DNA of 64,000 nucleotides from Halorussus salilacus (GCF_024138125.1 NZ_CP099993.1:744001-808000); one strand, 5' to 3'. Positions 50,717 to 59,943 are shown, numbered from the stretch's first letter. Notes: generated by a model not told the origin, from the letters alone. Translations and numbers: made by a program.

Positions 50717-52395
50717 GTCCCCTCGAACGACTCACTCGGCTCTATCCGTGGGCGGTCTCCCCGGACGACGACCTCGTCCGGGCGCTGGCGTACCTCGACG
50801 CCGAGGCCGACGCCGAGACCGCGGTCCGGGCGGGCTACGGGCTCGCACTCCTCGTCGCGCTCCTCGGTGTTCCCGCGCTGGCGGTCGCGCCCACGCGGGC
50901 GCGACCGCCAGCGCTCGCGGGACTGCTCGCGGTCGCGCTCGGGGCCGTCCACGCGGCCGAACGCGGGCCCGTCGCGCTGGCGACCGCCCGACGGACCGCG
51001 GCGCTTGGTGCCGCCCCCGCGCTGGTCGCCCGGCTGGTCCTCCGGATGCGGATCGAACCCGCCAGCGAGCGCGCCGCGGCGTTCGCCGCCGACGCCGACG
51101 GGGAACTCGCCGACAGCCTCCGGGATCACGTCCGGCGAGCGGCCGGGACCCCGCGGTCGGGGCTCGCGGCGTTCGGCGCGACGTGGGCCGACTGGAACCC
51201 GCCGTTGCGTCGGTCGGTCCTGCTCGTCGTGGCCGCGGCCGACGCGCCCGCCGGAGAGCGCAATCGGACCCTCGACCGGGCGATGGACGCCGTCCTCGAC
51301 GGCAACCGCGACCGGATGGCGGCGTTCGCCGACAGCGTTCGGGGACCGACGACGGGGGTGTACGCGTTCGGCGTCCTGCTCCCGCTCGCGCTGGTCGCGG
51401 TCCTCCCGGCCGCCCGAATCGCGGGCGTTCCCGTCTCGATACCCGTGCTGGTCGCGGTCTACGACCTGCTCCTGCCCGCCGCGCTGGTCGCGGCGGGCGC
51501 GTGGTTGCTCGTGCGCCGCCCCGCCGCGTTCCCGCCGCCGCGGGTGTCCCGGGACCACCCCGACGTGCCCGACCGGAACTGGCCCGCGATTGCGGTGGGC
51601 GGCCTCGCGGGACTCCTCGCTCTCGGAGCCACCGTCCCGCTTCCGGCGTGGACGCGCTGGCTCGCGGTTCCGGGAGCCGCGCTCGGCGCGGCGCTGGTCG
51701 CGCGCTACCGCCCGGTCAAACTCGTCCGGGACGACGCCCGCCGCGTCGAGGCCAACCTGACCGACGCGCTCTACCTCGTGGGGCGGCGGGTGAGCGACGG
51801 CGCCGCGGTCGAGTCGGCGGTCGCCGATTCGGCGCCGGAGGTCGCGGGCCGGACCGGCGAGACGCTCGCGGAGGCCGCGGGCGTCCAGCGGCGGCTTCGA
51901 GTGGGCGTGCGCGAGGCGTTCCTCGGCGAGCACGGCGCGCTCGCCGACGTTCCCAGCCCGCAGGCCCGGACCGTGGCCGCCCTGCTCGCGCTGGCCGCCC
52001 GCGAGGGGCGGCCAGCGGGTCGGGCCGTGGTGTCGATGGCCGACCACGTCGACGACCTCCGGCGGGTCGAGCGCGAGGCCCGCCGGGAACTCGCCAGCGT
52101 GACCGGGACGCTCCGGAACACCGCCGCAATCTTCGGCCCGCTGGTCGGAGGCGCGACGGTCGCGCTCGCCGACGGGATGGCCTCCGGGGCGCTGGGCGAA
52201 CCCTTCCCGACCGCGCCGCTCGGTCTCGCAGTCGGCGGGTACGTGCTGGTGCTGGCCGCGATTCTGACCGCGCTCGCGACCGGACTGGAGCGCGGGTTCG
52301 ACCGCTCGCTCGTGGGGTATCGCGTGGGACTGGCGCTGGTCTGTGCGGTCGGGTCGTTCCTCGCGGGGTTCGCGGGGGCCGGACTCGCGGCCTGA
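50713..52395 (+). CDS. Type II secretion F-family membrane platform protein (TadC/PilC-like)
   Basis: A 560-residue membrane protein from GTG 50713. Two T2SSF-like halves are visible: LADSLRDHVRRAAGTPRSGL, and LTDALYLVGRRVSDGAAVES with EAFLGEHGALADVPSPQ, flanked by clusters of helices (LLVALLGVPALAV, ALVAVLPAARIAG, GGLAGLLALGATV, GYVLVLAAILTAL). It pairs with the upstream ATPase. A perfect 18-base-arm palindrome lies at 50875-50914 in its coding sequence. It ends the ATPase operon; a 337-base gap follows. Confidence 0.88.
   Translation: MSPLERLTRLYPWAVSPDDDLVRALAYLDAEADAETAVRAGYGLALLVALLGVPALAVAPTRARPPALAGLLAVALGAVHAAERGPVALATARRTAALGAAPALVARLVLRMRIEPASERAAAFAADADGELADSLRDHVRRAAGTPRSGLAAFGATWADWNPPLRRSVLLVVAAADAPAGERNRTLDRAMDAVLDGNRDRMAAFADSVRGPTTGVYAFGVLLPLALVAVLPAARIAGVPVSIPVLVAVYDLLLPAALVAAGAWLLVRRPAAFPPPRVSRDHPDVPDRNWPAIAVGGLAGLLALGATVPLPAWTRWLAVPGAALGAALVARYRPVKLVRDDARRVEANLTDALYLVGRRVSDGAAVESAVADSAPEVAGRTGETLAEAAGVQRRLRVGVREAFLGEHGALADVPSPQARTVAALLALAAREGRPAGRAVVSMADHVDDLRRVEREARRELASVTGTLRNTAAIFGPLVGGATVALADGMASGALGEPFPTAPLGLAVGGYVLVLAAILTALATGLERGFDRSLVGYRVGLALVCAVGSFLAGFAGAGLAA
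50875..50914. repeat. Long palindrome inside the secretion membrane-protein gene
   Basis: GCGCTGGCGGTCGCGCCC and GGGCGCGACCGCCAGCGC around ACGC, 18-base perfect arms. In frame it encodes ALAVAPTRARPPALA. Confidence 0.92.
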
Positions 52396-52489
52396 GCGCG
52401 ACCGTCGGCTCCCCCGCTTTCTTCGAAACTGCCGACCGTTCCAAGCGGCGCGCGGTGGTTCGGCGCGCGGTTTGCGCCGAACCATCACT

Positions 52490-52580
52490 CGCGCGAGGGA
52501 GGCGGCCGCCTCGCGCGGTCGCCGAGGCTGGGGAGGCGCGAGGCCCGCGGTCGCGGTGCTGTGCGGTGCGGTCGCGGTCC
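52490..52580 (+). repeat. Degenerate piece of the dispersed hairpin repeat
   Basis: Contains CGCGAGGGAG, CTGGGGAGGCGCGAGGCC and CCGCGGTCGCGGTGCTGTGC in the order seen in the full copies but shortened and diverged. It lies in the gene-free gap 52396-52732 between the secretion membrane-platform gene and the DUF7283-like gene; the rest of that gap shows inverted repeats and the P3 promoter but no gene. Confidence 0.6.
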
Positions 52581-52701
52581 TTCTAGGTGACGACGATAGC
52601 TAGCTTCGTCGTAGCGTTCTCCTCTGGAAGCGAGACCCGAGAGTCAACCGCCAGCACCCCGGAGACCCGGAACCTCGACCGCGACCCACCCCGGCTGAAG
52701 G

Positions 52702-52732
52702 TTTAAATCCGAGGACGGGACCAACCCGTGCC
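52702..52732 (+). promoter_or_regulatory. Pilus-cluster promoter module, copy 3
   Basis: TTTAAATCC (52702-52710) and GAGGACGGGACCA (52711-52723), then the ATG at 52733. Spacing of 28 bases from TATA centre equals the other two copies exactly. Confidence 0.8.
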
Positions 52733-53194
52733 ATGTTCGACGCACCAGTCGAGACGTGGTACCTCTGGGTCGGCCTCGCGCTCGCGAGCAGCGCCGCCCT
52801 CGGCCTCGCGGTCTCGCTCCCCCGCGCACCCCCGCCGGACGCCGCGGGCGTCGCCGACACCGTGGACTCGGTCGCCGCGAGCGACCGCGCCGCGACCGCG
52901 GTCCACCCGGTGTCGGCCGAGGTCAGAATCGGCCCCTACCGCGTGTGGCTCCGCGACGACGGCGCGACCGGCCACGCGACGCTCGCCTACGGTCCCGTCA
53001 CGCCCGTCCGTCGCGGGACCGCGCTGTGGGACGTGCTCCGCGGGACGCCGCCCGAGTCGGCGTTCGGGTCGCCCGGGGCGTTCCGGGACGCCGCGGCCGA
53101 CGCGCGCGACCGACCCCCGGCGTGGCGGACCACCGGAGAACTGACCGTCCGGGCGGTCTCGTGGGAGGGCGTGGATGTCACCCTCGTCGGGTAG
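52733..53194 (+). CDS. Membrane-anchored protein of the cluster (DUF7283-like)
   Basis: A 153-residue protein: N-terminal helix (TWYLWVGLALASSAALGLAV), Ala/Asp-rich linker, then a beta-rich domain with VSAEVRIGPYRVWLRDDG and ending VRAVSWEGVDVTLVG. It overlaps the next gene by 20 bases. It starts a second transcription unit of the cluster through the copy-3 promoter. Possible minor-pilin-like or accessory component; label DUF7283 from memory. Confidence 0.75.
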   Translation: MFDAPVETWYLWVGLALASSAALGLAVSLPRAPPPDAAGVADTVDSVAASDRAATAVHPVSAEVRIGPYRVWLRDDGATGHATLAYGPVTPVRRGTALWDVLRGTPPESAFGSPGAFRDAAADARDRPPAWRTTGELTVRAVSWEGVDVTLVG

Positions 53195-53579
53195 GGCGCA
53201 GGTCGAGCCGCTCGCGGCGCTGGTGGCCGTCTTCGCCGTCGGACTCGCGGTGTCGGCGTACGCTGGGGTCCTCGATTCGGCCCTCCCGACGCCCGACCGG
53301 AACCTCGCCGACCCGACCGTCGAGCGCGCCGAGCGCGCGGTGACCGACGCCGGGGTGGTCGCCCCCGACGAACTCGCCGGGGGACTCGACGCCGGTCCCG
53401 ACGGCTACCGGCTGAACCTCACCCTCGTCGCAGGCGACCGGACGTGGCACGCGGGACCGCGAGCGCCGCCGACCGTCGATTCCGCCGCCGCCAGCGACGC
53501 CGCCGAGGTAACCGTCAGCGTCCGAGTCGCACCCGGCCGGGTGCGACCCGGACGCCTCCGCGCGGAGGTGTGGCCGTGA
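53175..53579 (+). CDS. Pilin-like protein of the cluster (DUF7285-like)
   Basis: A 134-residue protein whose N-terminus SSGRAQVEPLAALVAVFAVG has the archaeal prepilin layout (short basic leader, Gly-Arg-Ala-Gln, then a hydrophobic helix). The mature part is beta-rich (YRLNLTLVAGDRTWHAG, AAEVTVSVRVAPGR). A 22-base palindrome at 53526-53547 is in its 3' part. Overlap with the DUF7283-like gene suggests co-translation. Label DUF7285 from memory. Confidence 0.75.
   Translation: MSPSSGRAQVEPLAALVAVFAVGLAVSAYAGVLDSALPTPDRNLADPTVERAERAVTDAGVVAPDELAGGLDAGPDGYRLNLTLVAGDRTWHAGPRAPPTVDSAAASDAAEVTVSVRVAPGRVRPGRLRAEVWP
53526..53547. repeat. 22-bp palindrome in coding sequence
   Basis: GTCGCACCCGG-CCGGGTGCGAC, perfect, encoding the RVAPGRVRP part of the DUF7285-like protein. 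Confidence 0.85.
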
Positions 53580-53616
53580 CGCGACGCCGAGTCGGTTCGG
53601 CGTCGGAGGCCCGGAG

Positions 53617-54191
53617 ATGACGGCGACGCCCCGCGCCATCAGCACGGTCCTCGACGCGTCGGTCTGTCTCCTGCTGGTCAGCGCGAGCGCGCTCACGCTG
53701 GTCACGGTTCCGACCGAAGACGGGAGCGACCCGACCGAGGCCGACGAGACGGCCGACCTGCTCGCTTCGAGCACCGCGGCGGTGACCTACGAGGTCGGTG
53801 ACGAGGACCGGACCGCCCACGACACGCTGGCTGGCCTGCTCGCGACCGCGGCGGTCGCGAGCAGGCCGGACGGCGATTCCGGGGTCGCCCCGACAGGGAG
53901 TTTCGAGCGCGCGGTCACCGAACGCGTAAACCGCACCCTCCGGCGGTCGGGCGGCCGCGCGCAGGTGGTCGCTCGCGCGGAACCGGGCGCGAGCGCGTCG
54001 GCGGGGTCCCGCGCGGGGACGCCGCCGACGCGCCGACCGCTTCCGTCCCGGGGGATTCCGGCGGCGCGCGAGTCGTCGCCGGAGCGGTCCCGCCGCCGGA
54101 CGCCGACGTTCACGCCGCCGCGCTCTCGGTTCCGGGAGGCCCCGAAGACCGGGTTCGCGTCCGGCTCACCGTCAGAACGTGGTCGTCGTGA
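53617..54191 (+). pseudogene. Prepilin-like gene (DUF7284-like) with an apparent frameshift
   Basis: The start (MTATPRAISTVLDASVCLLL, hydrophobic helix VSASALTLVTVP) to about residue 120 reads as a normal cluster protein. Near 53980-54060 the natural frame shifts by one lost base: the shifted frame continues VVAGAVPPPDADVHAAALSV and VRVRLTVRTWSS to TGA 54189-54191, a GTGA overlap with the next gene. The GGGGG run in the stretch TCCCGGGGGATTCC (54045-54058) is a likely slippage site. A sequencing error is possible, because everything else about the gene and its overlap looks intact. The ORF in the unshifted frame runs into the next gene. Confidence 0.6.
53833..53867. repeat. Palindrome inside the DUF7284-like gene
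   Basis: GGCCTGCTCGCGACCGC-G-GCGGTCGCGAGCAGGCC, 17-base perfect arms with a 1-base loop, encoding AGLLATAAVASRP. Confidence 0.92.
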
Positions 54192-57100
54192 GGCTGGCCG
54201 ACGACCGCCGCGGGCGGGTGCCGTTCGCGCTCGTCGGGGTGGTGTTGCTCGTCGGGAGCGCCGCCATCGGCGCGACGCTCGCTGGCGATTCGACCCCGCG
54301 GACCGACCGGTCGGTCGGGACCGCGATGGACCGCACGACCGCCGCGACCAACACCGCCCTGCGCGGGGCGGTCGCCGACGCCGGACGGGCGGCCGCCCGC
54401 GAACCGGTCACGGCCTCGGCCAATACCACCGCGGGAGTCGTGCTGAACGACTCGACGCCGTACCGCGACTACCTCCGGATTCGAATCTACCTCGAAGCGC
54501 GGTCGGCCCTCGACGGGGTCGGCGTGCGCGAGGGCGACGTTCGCGGGTCGGTCTCGCTCCCGGCGGTCTCGAACGCCAGTGAGCTCCGAGACGCCAAGCG
54601 TCGGGTCCGAATCGCCCCGGCGGGCGAGTCTGAGAACCGGGGGCTGCGGGTCCGAATCGAGAACGTCACCGTCACGGCGACTCGCGGCGGGGAAGCCGTC
54701 GAGCGCGAGACCGTCTCCCCGTCGCTCGTCGTGGCGACGCCCGCGCTGGCGCTCCACGAGCGGACCGAGCGGTTCGAGTCGCGGCTGAATCGCGGGCCGC
54801 TCGACCCGGGTCTCGGGCGACGCCTGACCGCTCGGCTGTACGCCGTCGCGTGGGCGCGCGGCTACGCCCAGCGCGGCGGCGCACCCATCCAGAACGTGGT
54901 GGCGAACCGCCACGTCGAACTCGCGGCGAACGGCGCGCTCCTGGGCGAACAGCGGACCGCGTTCGGCCGCAACGACCCCGCGGGGCGTCGGGCGGCCGCG
55001 TGGGCGACCGCGAGGGTCGGTGCGACCGACCTCCTGACGGGAATCGACGACCAGCGCGGGACCCGCCGGACCGAGTCACTACTGGCCGCCGCCGACCGAT
55101 ACCGCGAGGAGAACCCGATGCCCGGAAGCGTCGCCGACCCCGAGGCGTCCCACCGGGACGCCCGGACGGTCGGCGTCAACCGAACCGCAGATCGGGCGTT
55201 CGAGGCGTTCGTCGCGGGCGAGAACGAGGCCCGAGCGAACCCGGAGTTCGACGAGACACTGCGCTCGGCCTACGAGGTCGAGACCCGACTCGTCGCGTCG
55301 GTCCGGGAGGTCGACGCCGAACCGCGGCCGTCGCTCGACCCGCCGGGCGAGAACTGGACGCTCGCCGACCGCCGGGTCGAGACGACGACCAAGGTCGAGC
55401 GCGATGCGAGCGCGCCACCGCCCGAGACGCCGCCGGGATGGCACCTGCTGGATTCCGAGACCCGGCGGGTCGTCCGGACCAAGACGCTGGTGGCCGACTG
55501 GACCCGCGGAAACGAGACCAGAACCACGACCCAGCGCTGGACCGAGGCGTCGGTCGCTCGCGTCGGCATCGCCGGGGACCACCGCGTCGGCGACGGCGAC
55601 CCCGCGCCGACCCGTCCCGTGGCTGGCGTCCACGAGCGCGGCGGGCCGCTCGGCGGGCCGAACCTCCGGGACGTCTCGGCGCGGGCGACCGAGAGGCTGG
55701 TCGCCGACAGCGGCGGGTTCGACGCGGCGGCCCGCCGCGCGGTCGAGGGGAACCTCGACACCCGGACCCGGCGCGTGTCGGGGCGACGACCCGCCGACCT
55801 CCGCCGGTGGGCGTATCTCGACCTCGTCGACCTCCGCGAGCGAGTCCGGAACGTCTCGGTCGAGGCCTCACCCACTGCGGCGGTCGCCGACGAGGAGCCA
55901 CCGGCCGCCGCGCTCGCTCGCGAACTCCGCACCCGGCGGGCGGAACTACTCGGCGTCCCCGAACGCTACGACGGCGCGGCCGACCGGGTGCGGGTCGCGG
56001 CGCGCGCCGCCTACCTCGACCGCGTCCTCGCGCGACTCGACGCCCGCGCCGACCGTACAACCGAGACCCGCCGGGGACTGGACGGCGCGCTGGGCGACGC
56101 CGGGGTGTCGCTCGACCGCGCGCGGAGGATTCTCCGCGAGCGGACGACCCCCGCGACGCCCCCGCCCCGCCCCGTGCCCGCCGACGGCCCGGGCGCGGCC
56201 GCGAACCTGAGCGTCTCGGGCGCGCCGCCGTACCTCACGCTCGCGGAACTCGACCGCGAGCAGGTGTCGGCGATTCCGGAGAACGAGACGCGCTATCCCC
56301 TCGAAGCCCGGAATCTGAACGTCTTCACGGTGCCGTACGGCGACGCCGCCGACGCGGTGGCGTCGGCGTTCGACCGCGAGACCGACACCGACGGGGGCGG
56401 GACCGACCTCCGGACCAGCGGGCTCGCGCTACGGGCGGCCAACCGGACGCTCGACGCCCGCGAGAGCGACGCGCTCACCGAGCGCCGGAACGCCCTCCGG
56501 TCGGAGCTGTCGGCGTCGCTGGAGACGGTCGCAGAGGACCTCGTCGCGCAGCTGGCGATGCCCCGCCACGACCTCACGGTCCGAGAGCGCGAGCGGGCGG
56601 TCCGGGACGGTCTCAGTCGATGGAACACGACCGCGGGCCGGGCGCTCGCGGTGTCGAACGGCTCGGCGGCCGACGCGATACGCGACGAACTGCTCGACCG
56701 GCGACCGGAGCTCCGGCGGGCCGACCGCCGGGACTGGGTCGAGACAAGGACCGAGACCGCACTCGAAGACGCGCGTCGAGACGCCGCGGGACCCGACCGG
56801 TCGGCCGTGAACCGGACCGCGAGCAAGGCCCGGGAACTGGCGCGCGACGCCGCGAAGGACGCCGTGAAGTCCGGCATCGAGAACGCGACAGAGCGAGCCA
56901 AGGAACGGTGGTTCGGCGAGGTGCTCGCGTCGGTTCCGGCCGGACTGCCGGTCGCGCCCGTTCCGGGCCACTGGTACGCGACCGTCAACGTCTGGGACGT
57001 GTCAGTTGCCGGTCAGTACGAGCGGTTCGCGGTCGGCGCACCGGCCGGGACGCCCGACGCGTCCGGGGTCGGCGAGTCGACCGGACCCGAGGGGTCGGCC

Positions 57101-57331
57101 AGCGTCGGCGGGTCGGCGCGCCGACCCGCCGACGCGGTGACGTACGTCCGCGAGGAGGGGTCGGTCGACCTCGACGTGGACGGCGACGGAGACCCCGAGG
57201 AACTCGGCCGGACCGACCGGGTCTCGTTCGAGAGCGAGACGGTCGTCGTGGTGGTCGTCCCGCCGGGGCCCCCGGGCGTCGGTGACACCGACGGGAACGG
57301 AGACGAGCGCTCGCCGGGGTGGGACAAGTGA
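54188..57331 (+). CDS. Very large membrane-anchored surface protein of the cluster (DUF7286-like)
   Basis: A 1047-residue protein from GTG 54188 (GTGA overlap with the preceding frame). An N-terminal helix (PFALVGVVLLVGSAAIGATL) is followed by about 1000 charged residues with many N-x-S/T sites, coiled-coil-like stretches (RAERELGV type), and a beta-rich C-terminal domain (WYATVNVWDVSVAGQYERFAVG) ending in a Gly/Asp tail. It is the last and longest gene of the cluster. A stalk or surface anchor of the pilus-like structure is a reasonable guess. Label DUF7286 from memory. Confidence 0.8.
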   Translation: MRLADDRRGRVPFALVGVVLLVGSAAIGATLAGDSTPRTDRSVGTAMDRTTAATNTALRGAVADAGRAAAREPVTASANTTAGVVLNDSTPYRDYLRIRIYLEARSALDGVGVREGDVRGSVSLPAVSNASELRDAKRRVRIAPAGESENRGLRVRIENVTVTATRGGEAVERETVSPSLVVATPALALHERTERFESRLNRGPLDPGLGRRLTARLYAVAWARGYAQRGGAPIQNVVANRHVELAANGALLGEQRTAFGRNDPAGRRAAAWATARVGATDLLTGIDDQRGTRRTESLLAAADRYREENPMPGSVADPEASHRDARTVGVNRTADRAFEAFVAGENEARANPEFDETLRSAYEVETRLVASVREVDAEPRPSLDPPGENWTLADRRVETTTKVERDASAPPPETPPGWHLLDSETRRVVRTKTLVADWTRGNETRTTTQRWTEASVARVGIAGDHRVGDGDPAPTRPVAGVHERGGPLGGPNLRDVSARATERLVADSGGFDAAARRAVEGNLDTRTRRVSGRRPADLRRWAYLDLVDLRERVRNVSVEASPTAAVADEEPPAAALARELRTRRAELLGVPERYDGAADRVRVAARAAYLDRVLARLDARADRTTETRRGLDGALGDAGVSLDRARRILRERTTPATPPPRPVPADGPGAAANLSVSGAPPYLTLAELDREQVSAIPENETRYPLEARNLNVFTVPYGDAADAVASAFDRETDTDGGGTDLRTSGLALRAANRTLDARESDALTERRNALRSELSASLETVAEDLVAQLAMPRHDLTVRERERAVRDGLSRWNTTAGRALAVSNGSAADAIRDELLDRRPELRRADRRDWVETRTETALEDARRDAAGPDRSAVNRTASKARELARDAAKDAVKSGIENATERAKERWFGEVLASVPAGLPVAPVPGHWYATVNVWDVSVAGQYERFAVGAPAGTPDASGVGESTGPEGSASVGGSARRPADAVTYVREEGSVDLDVDGDGDPEELGRTDRVSFESETVVVVVVPPGPPGVGDTDGNGDERSPGWDK

Positions 57332-57365
57332 AACCCCTTTCAACTGCCGACCCCTGGGTCCGGGT

Positions 57366-57791
57366 ATGCTCTACGACGACATCGAGGACCCCGAGTCGGT
57401 GACGCCCGCGCAACTCCGCGCGGAGTACCTCGCGGAGCTTGCGGCGGTCATCGACGAACTGGGCGTCGACGCGGTGGCCGAGGAGAGCGGCGTGGACCGG
57501 GAACTGGTCGCGGCCGTGGCGGCGGGCGAGGAGCCGACAGTCGAGCTGGCCGACGCGGCGGCCGTGCTGGCGGTCGACGACGGGACGCCCCCCGAGGACG
57601 CCATCCTGCTGGAGACCCGCGACCACCTCCTGCTGGGGATGACGACCGCGGTCCTCGACGTGGACACCATCGCGGCCGAGATGGACGACATGGACGGCAA
57701 GCAGGTCCAGCAGAAGATAGAGGGTCGCGCGCCGATGACGCTGGCGGAGTACGCCCGACTCCACCGGTTCATCGCGGGGCGACAGGACTGA
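57366..57791 (+). CDS. DUF5791-like haloarchaeal protein
   Basis: A 141-residue helical acidic protein (AQLRAEYLAELAAVIDELGV, VDRELVAAVAAGEEPTVELA, MTTAVLDVDTIAAEMDDMDG, QQKIEGRAPMTLAEYARLHR). I know it as the haloarchaeal DUF5791. It has an XRE-like helical flavour (Q-L-R, E-L-V) but no clear HTH. It precedes the epimerase gene by two bases, likely one operon. Confidence 0.8.
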   Translation: MLYDDIEDPESVTPAQLRAEYLAELAAVIDELGVDAVAEESGVDRELVAAVAAGEEPTVELADAAAVLAVDDGTPPEDAILLETRDHLLLGMTTAVLDVDTIAAEMDDMDGKQVQQKIEGRAPMTLAEYARLHRFIAGRQD

Positions 57792-57793
57792 CA

Positions 57794-58693
57794 ATGGACG
57801 TCGCGATTCTGGGATGCGGCTACGTCGGCCTCGAACTCGGCCGCCGATTGGTCGCGGCGGGCCACCGCGCGGTCGGCGTCCGGCGCTCGGACGCCGGACT
57901 CGACGCCGTCGAGGCGGCGGGTCTGGAGGCGGTCCGGGCCGACGTGACCGACCCCGAGGACCTCGCGGCGGTCCCCGACGCCGACGCGGTGGTGTTCGCC
58001 GCGAGTTCCGGCGGTCGGGACGCCGCCGCGGCCCGCGAGGTGTACGTCGAGGGGCTACGGACCGCAATCGAGGCGTTCGGCGAGCGAGCGAACCCGCCCG
58101 ACCGGTTCGTCTACACCTCCAGCACGGGTGTCTACGGCGACCACGGCGGCGACTGGGTCGACGAAGAAACCGCGCTGGACCCCGCGACCGAGAAGGCAGA
58201 AGTGCTGGTCGAGGCCGAGCGCGTGGCCCGCGAGGTCCCGCGCGAGTACGGCGTCGACGGCACCGTCGCGCGGCTGGCGGGCATCTACGGGCCGGGCCGG
58301 ACTCGGCTGGAGCGGTATCTGGAGGGGCCGGTCACGGAGGGGTACCTCAACATGGTCCACCGCGACGACATCGCGGGCGCGATTCGGTTCCTGCTGGAGG
58401 AGGGGTTGGCCCGCGACGAAGTGGTGCTGGTCGTCGACGACGAACCCGTCTCGAAGTGGGCGTTCGCCGACTGGCTGGCCGACGGGTGTGGGGTGGCGCG
58501 CCCCGAAAAGCGCACCGTCGAGGAGCGACTCGCCGACGCCGACGACGCCTCCGAGCGAGTGCGTCGGCGACTCCTCACGAGCAAGCGGTGTTCGAACGCG
58601 AAGCTACGGGGCCTCGGGTATCAGTTCGAATATCCGACGTATCGGGAGGGATACCGGCCGGAAATCGAGGCACTGCAGTCCGACGGCGGGTGA
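57794..58693 (+). CDS. NAD(P)-binding SDR/epimerase-like protein
   Basis: A 299-residue Rossmann enzyme. The dinucleotide motif GCGYVG (residues 7-12) is followed by the domain pattern VVFAASSGG and FVYTSSTGVYGDHGGDW; the usual YxxxK catalytic pair is not evident, which suits atypical or extended SDRs. It resembles sugar-nucleotide epimerases and SDR_a4-type proteins. No substrate is evident. It lies two bases downstream of the DUF5791-like gene. Confidence 0.85.
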   Translation: MDVAILGCGYVGLELGRRLVAAGHRAVGVRRSDAGLDAVEAAGLEAVRADVTDPEDLAAVPDADAVVFAASSGGRDAAAAREVYVEGLRTAIEAFGERANPPDRFVYTSSTGVYGDHGGDWVDEETALDPATEKAEVLVEAERVAREVPREYGVDGTVARLAGIYGPGRTRLERYLEGPVTEGYLNMVHRDDIAGAIRFLLEEGLARDEVVLVVDDEPVSKWAFADWLADGCGVARPEKRTVEERLADADDASERVRRRLLTSKRCSNAKLRGLGYQFEYPTYREGYRPEIEALQSDGG

Positions 58694-58752
58694 AATCATC
58701 CGATATTCGTATCGGGCAAATTTCTTGTCGCTCGGGATAGTCAGGGACTGAC

Positions 58753-59943
58753 ATGCAACTGTCGGTCGCTCGGGACCTGCGGATTCGGGAGGTCCTCCGG
58801 ACCGCCGAGTCCTACTGGCAGACCTCCCCCGAACTCGTGGGGGCGGCCGCGCTCGGCGCTATCGCGCTGGTGGCGACGCTCTGGCTGGTCGTCCGCTGGA
58901 TTCGGCGACCGATGGGCGCGCGCCTCAAGCGCGCGCTCTCGAAGCGCGAGGCGGTCGCCGTCCTGATGCACCCCAACCCCGACCCGGACGCGATGGCCTG
59001 CGCCATCGGCGTCGCCCACGTCGCGTCGGCGGTCGGCACCGACGCGACCCTCCAGTTCGCCGGACAGATACGACACCAGCAGAACCGGGCGTTCCGGACC
59101 GTGCTGGACCTCGACCTCGAAAAGATCGACCACGTAGACGACATCGCGGCCGACGACGTGGTGCTGGTCGACCACAACACCCCGCGGGGCTTCGAGGGAG
59201 CCGAGCGTGTCGAACCCTACGCCGTGGTCGACCACCACCCCGGCAACGGCACCGGCGAGGTGTTCACAGACCAGCGCACCGACTACGGGGCCTGCGCGAC
59301 CATCATCGCCGAGTACCTCGAAGAAGTGGGGGGAACCCCGGTCGGCCCCGAGGAGTCCGAGGCCGACGTGGACGGATTCGTGGTCCCTCCGGAGGTCTCG
59401 ACGGGACTGCTCTACGGGGTGCAGGCCGACACCAAGCACCTGACCAACGGATGCACCGACGCGGAGTTCCACGCCGCGTCGTACCTCTACCGGGGCGTCG
59501 ACGAGGACCTGCTCGACCGCATCGCCAATCCGCAGGTCAGCGCCGAGGTGCTGGAGGTAAAGTCCCGGGCCATCTCCGAGCGGGACGTCCGCGGGTCGTT
59601 CGCGGTCAGCGACGTGGGGCGCATCGACAACGCCGACGCCATCCCGCAGGCGGCCGACGAACTCCTCAAACTGGAGGGCGTGACCGCGGTGGTCGTCTAC
59701 GGCCGCCGGAACGACACGGTCCACCTCTCGGGGCGCTCGCGCGACGACCGGGTCCACATGGGCAAGGCGCTCGAAACCGTGGTCGAGGACATCCCCGCCG
59801 CGAGCGCCGGGGGCCACGCCCGGATGGGCGGCGGGCAGGTACCCGTCGACGGCGCGGCGATAGCCCACGACTCGGAGGTCCAGATGTGGTCCCAGAACGA
59901 ACTCACGGGCGACATCTTCGCCTCGCTGAACGGCGACGTGTGA
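58753..59943 (+). CDS. DHH-family phosphoesterase, membrane-anchored
   Basis: A 396-residue protein. A membrane helix (about 30-48) precedes a complete DHH domain: HPNPDPDAMACAIG, VLVDHNTPRG, AVVDHHPGNG, and QRTDYGACATI; a DHHA1 domain with GGHARMGGGQ completes it. Oligoribonuclease/cyclic-di-AMP-type phosphodiesterase activity on phosphodiesters is expected. The gene at 41711-42826 is a paralogue without the ligands. ATG 58753 follows a gap containing no feature. Confidence 0.92.
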   Translation: MQLSVARDLRIREVLRTAESYWQTSPELVGAAALGAIALVATLWLVVRWIRRPMGARLKRALSKREAVAVLMHPNPDPDAMACAIGVAHVASAVGTDATLQFAGQIRHQQNRAFRTVLDLDLEKIDHVDDIAADDVVLVDHNTPRGFEGAERVEPYAVVDHHPGNGTGEVFTDQRTDYGACATIIAEYLEEVGGTPVGPEESEADVDGFVVPPEVSTGLLYGVQADTKHLTNGCTDAEFHAASYLYRGVDEDLLDRIANPQVSAEVLEVKSRAISERDVRGSFAVSDVGRIDNADAIPQAADELLKLEGVTAVVVYGRRNDTVHLSGRSRDDRVHMGKALETVVEDIPAASAGGHARMGGGQVPVDGAAIAHDSEVQMWSQNELTGDIFASLNGDV

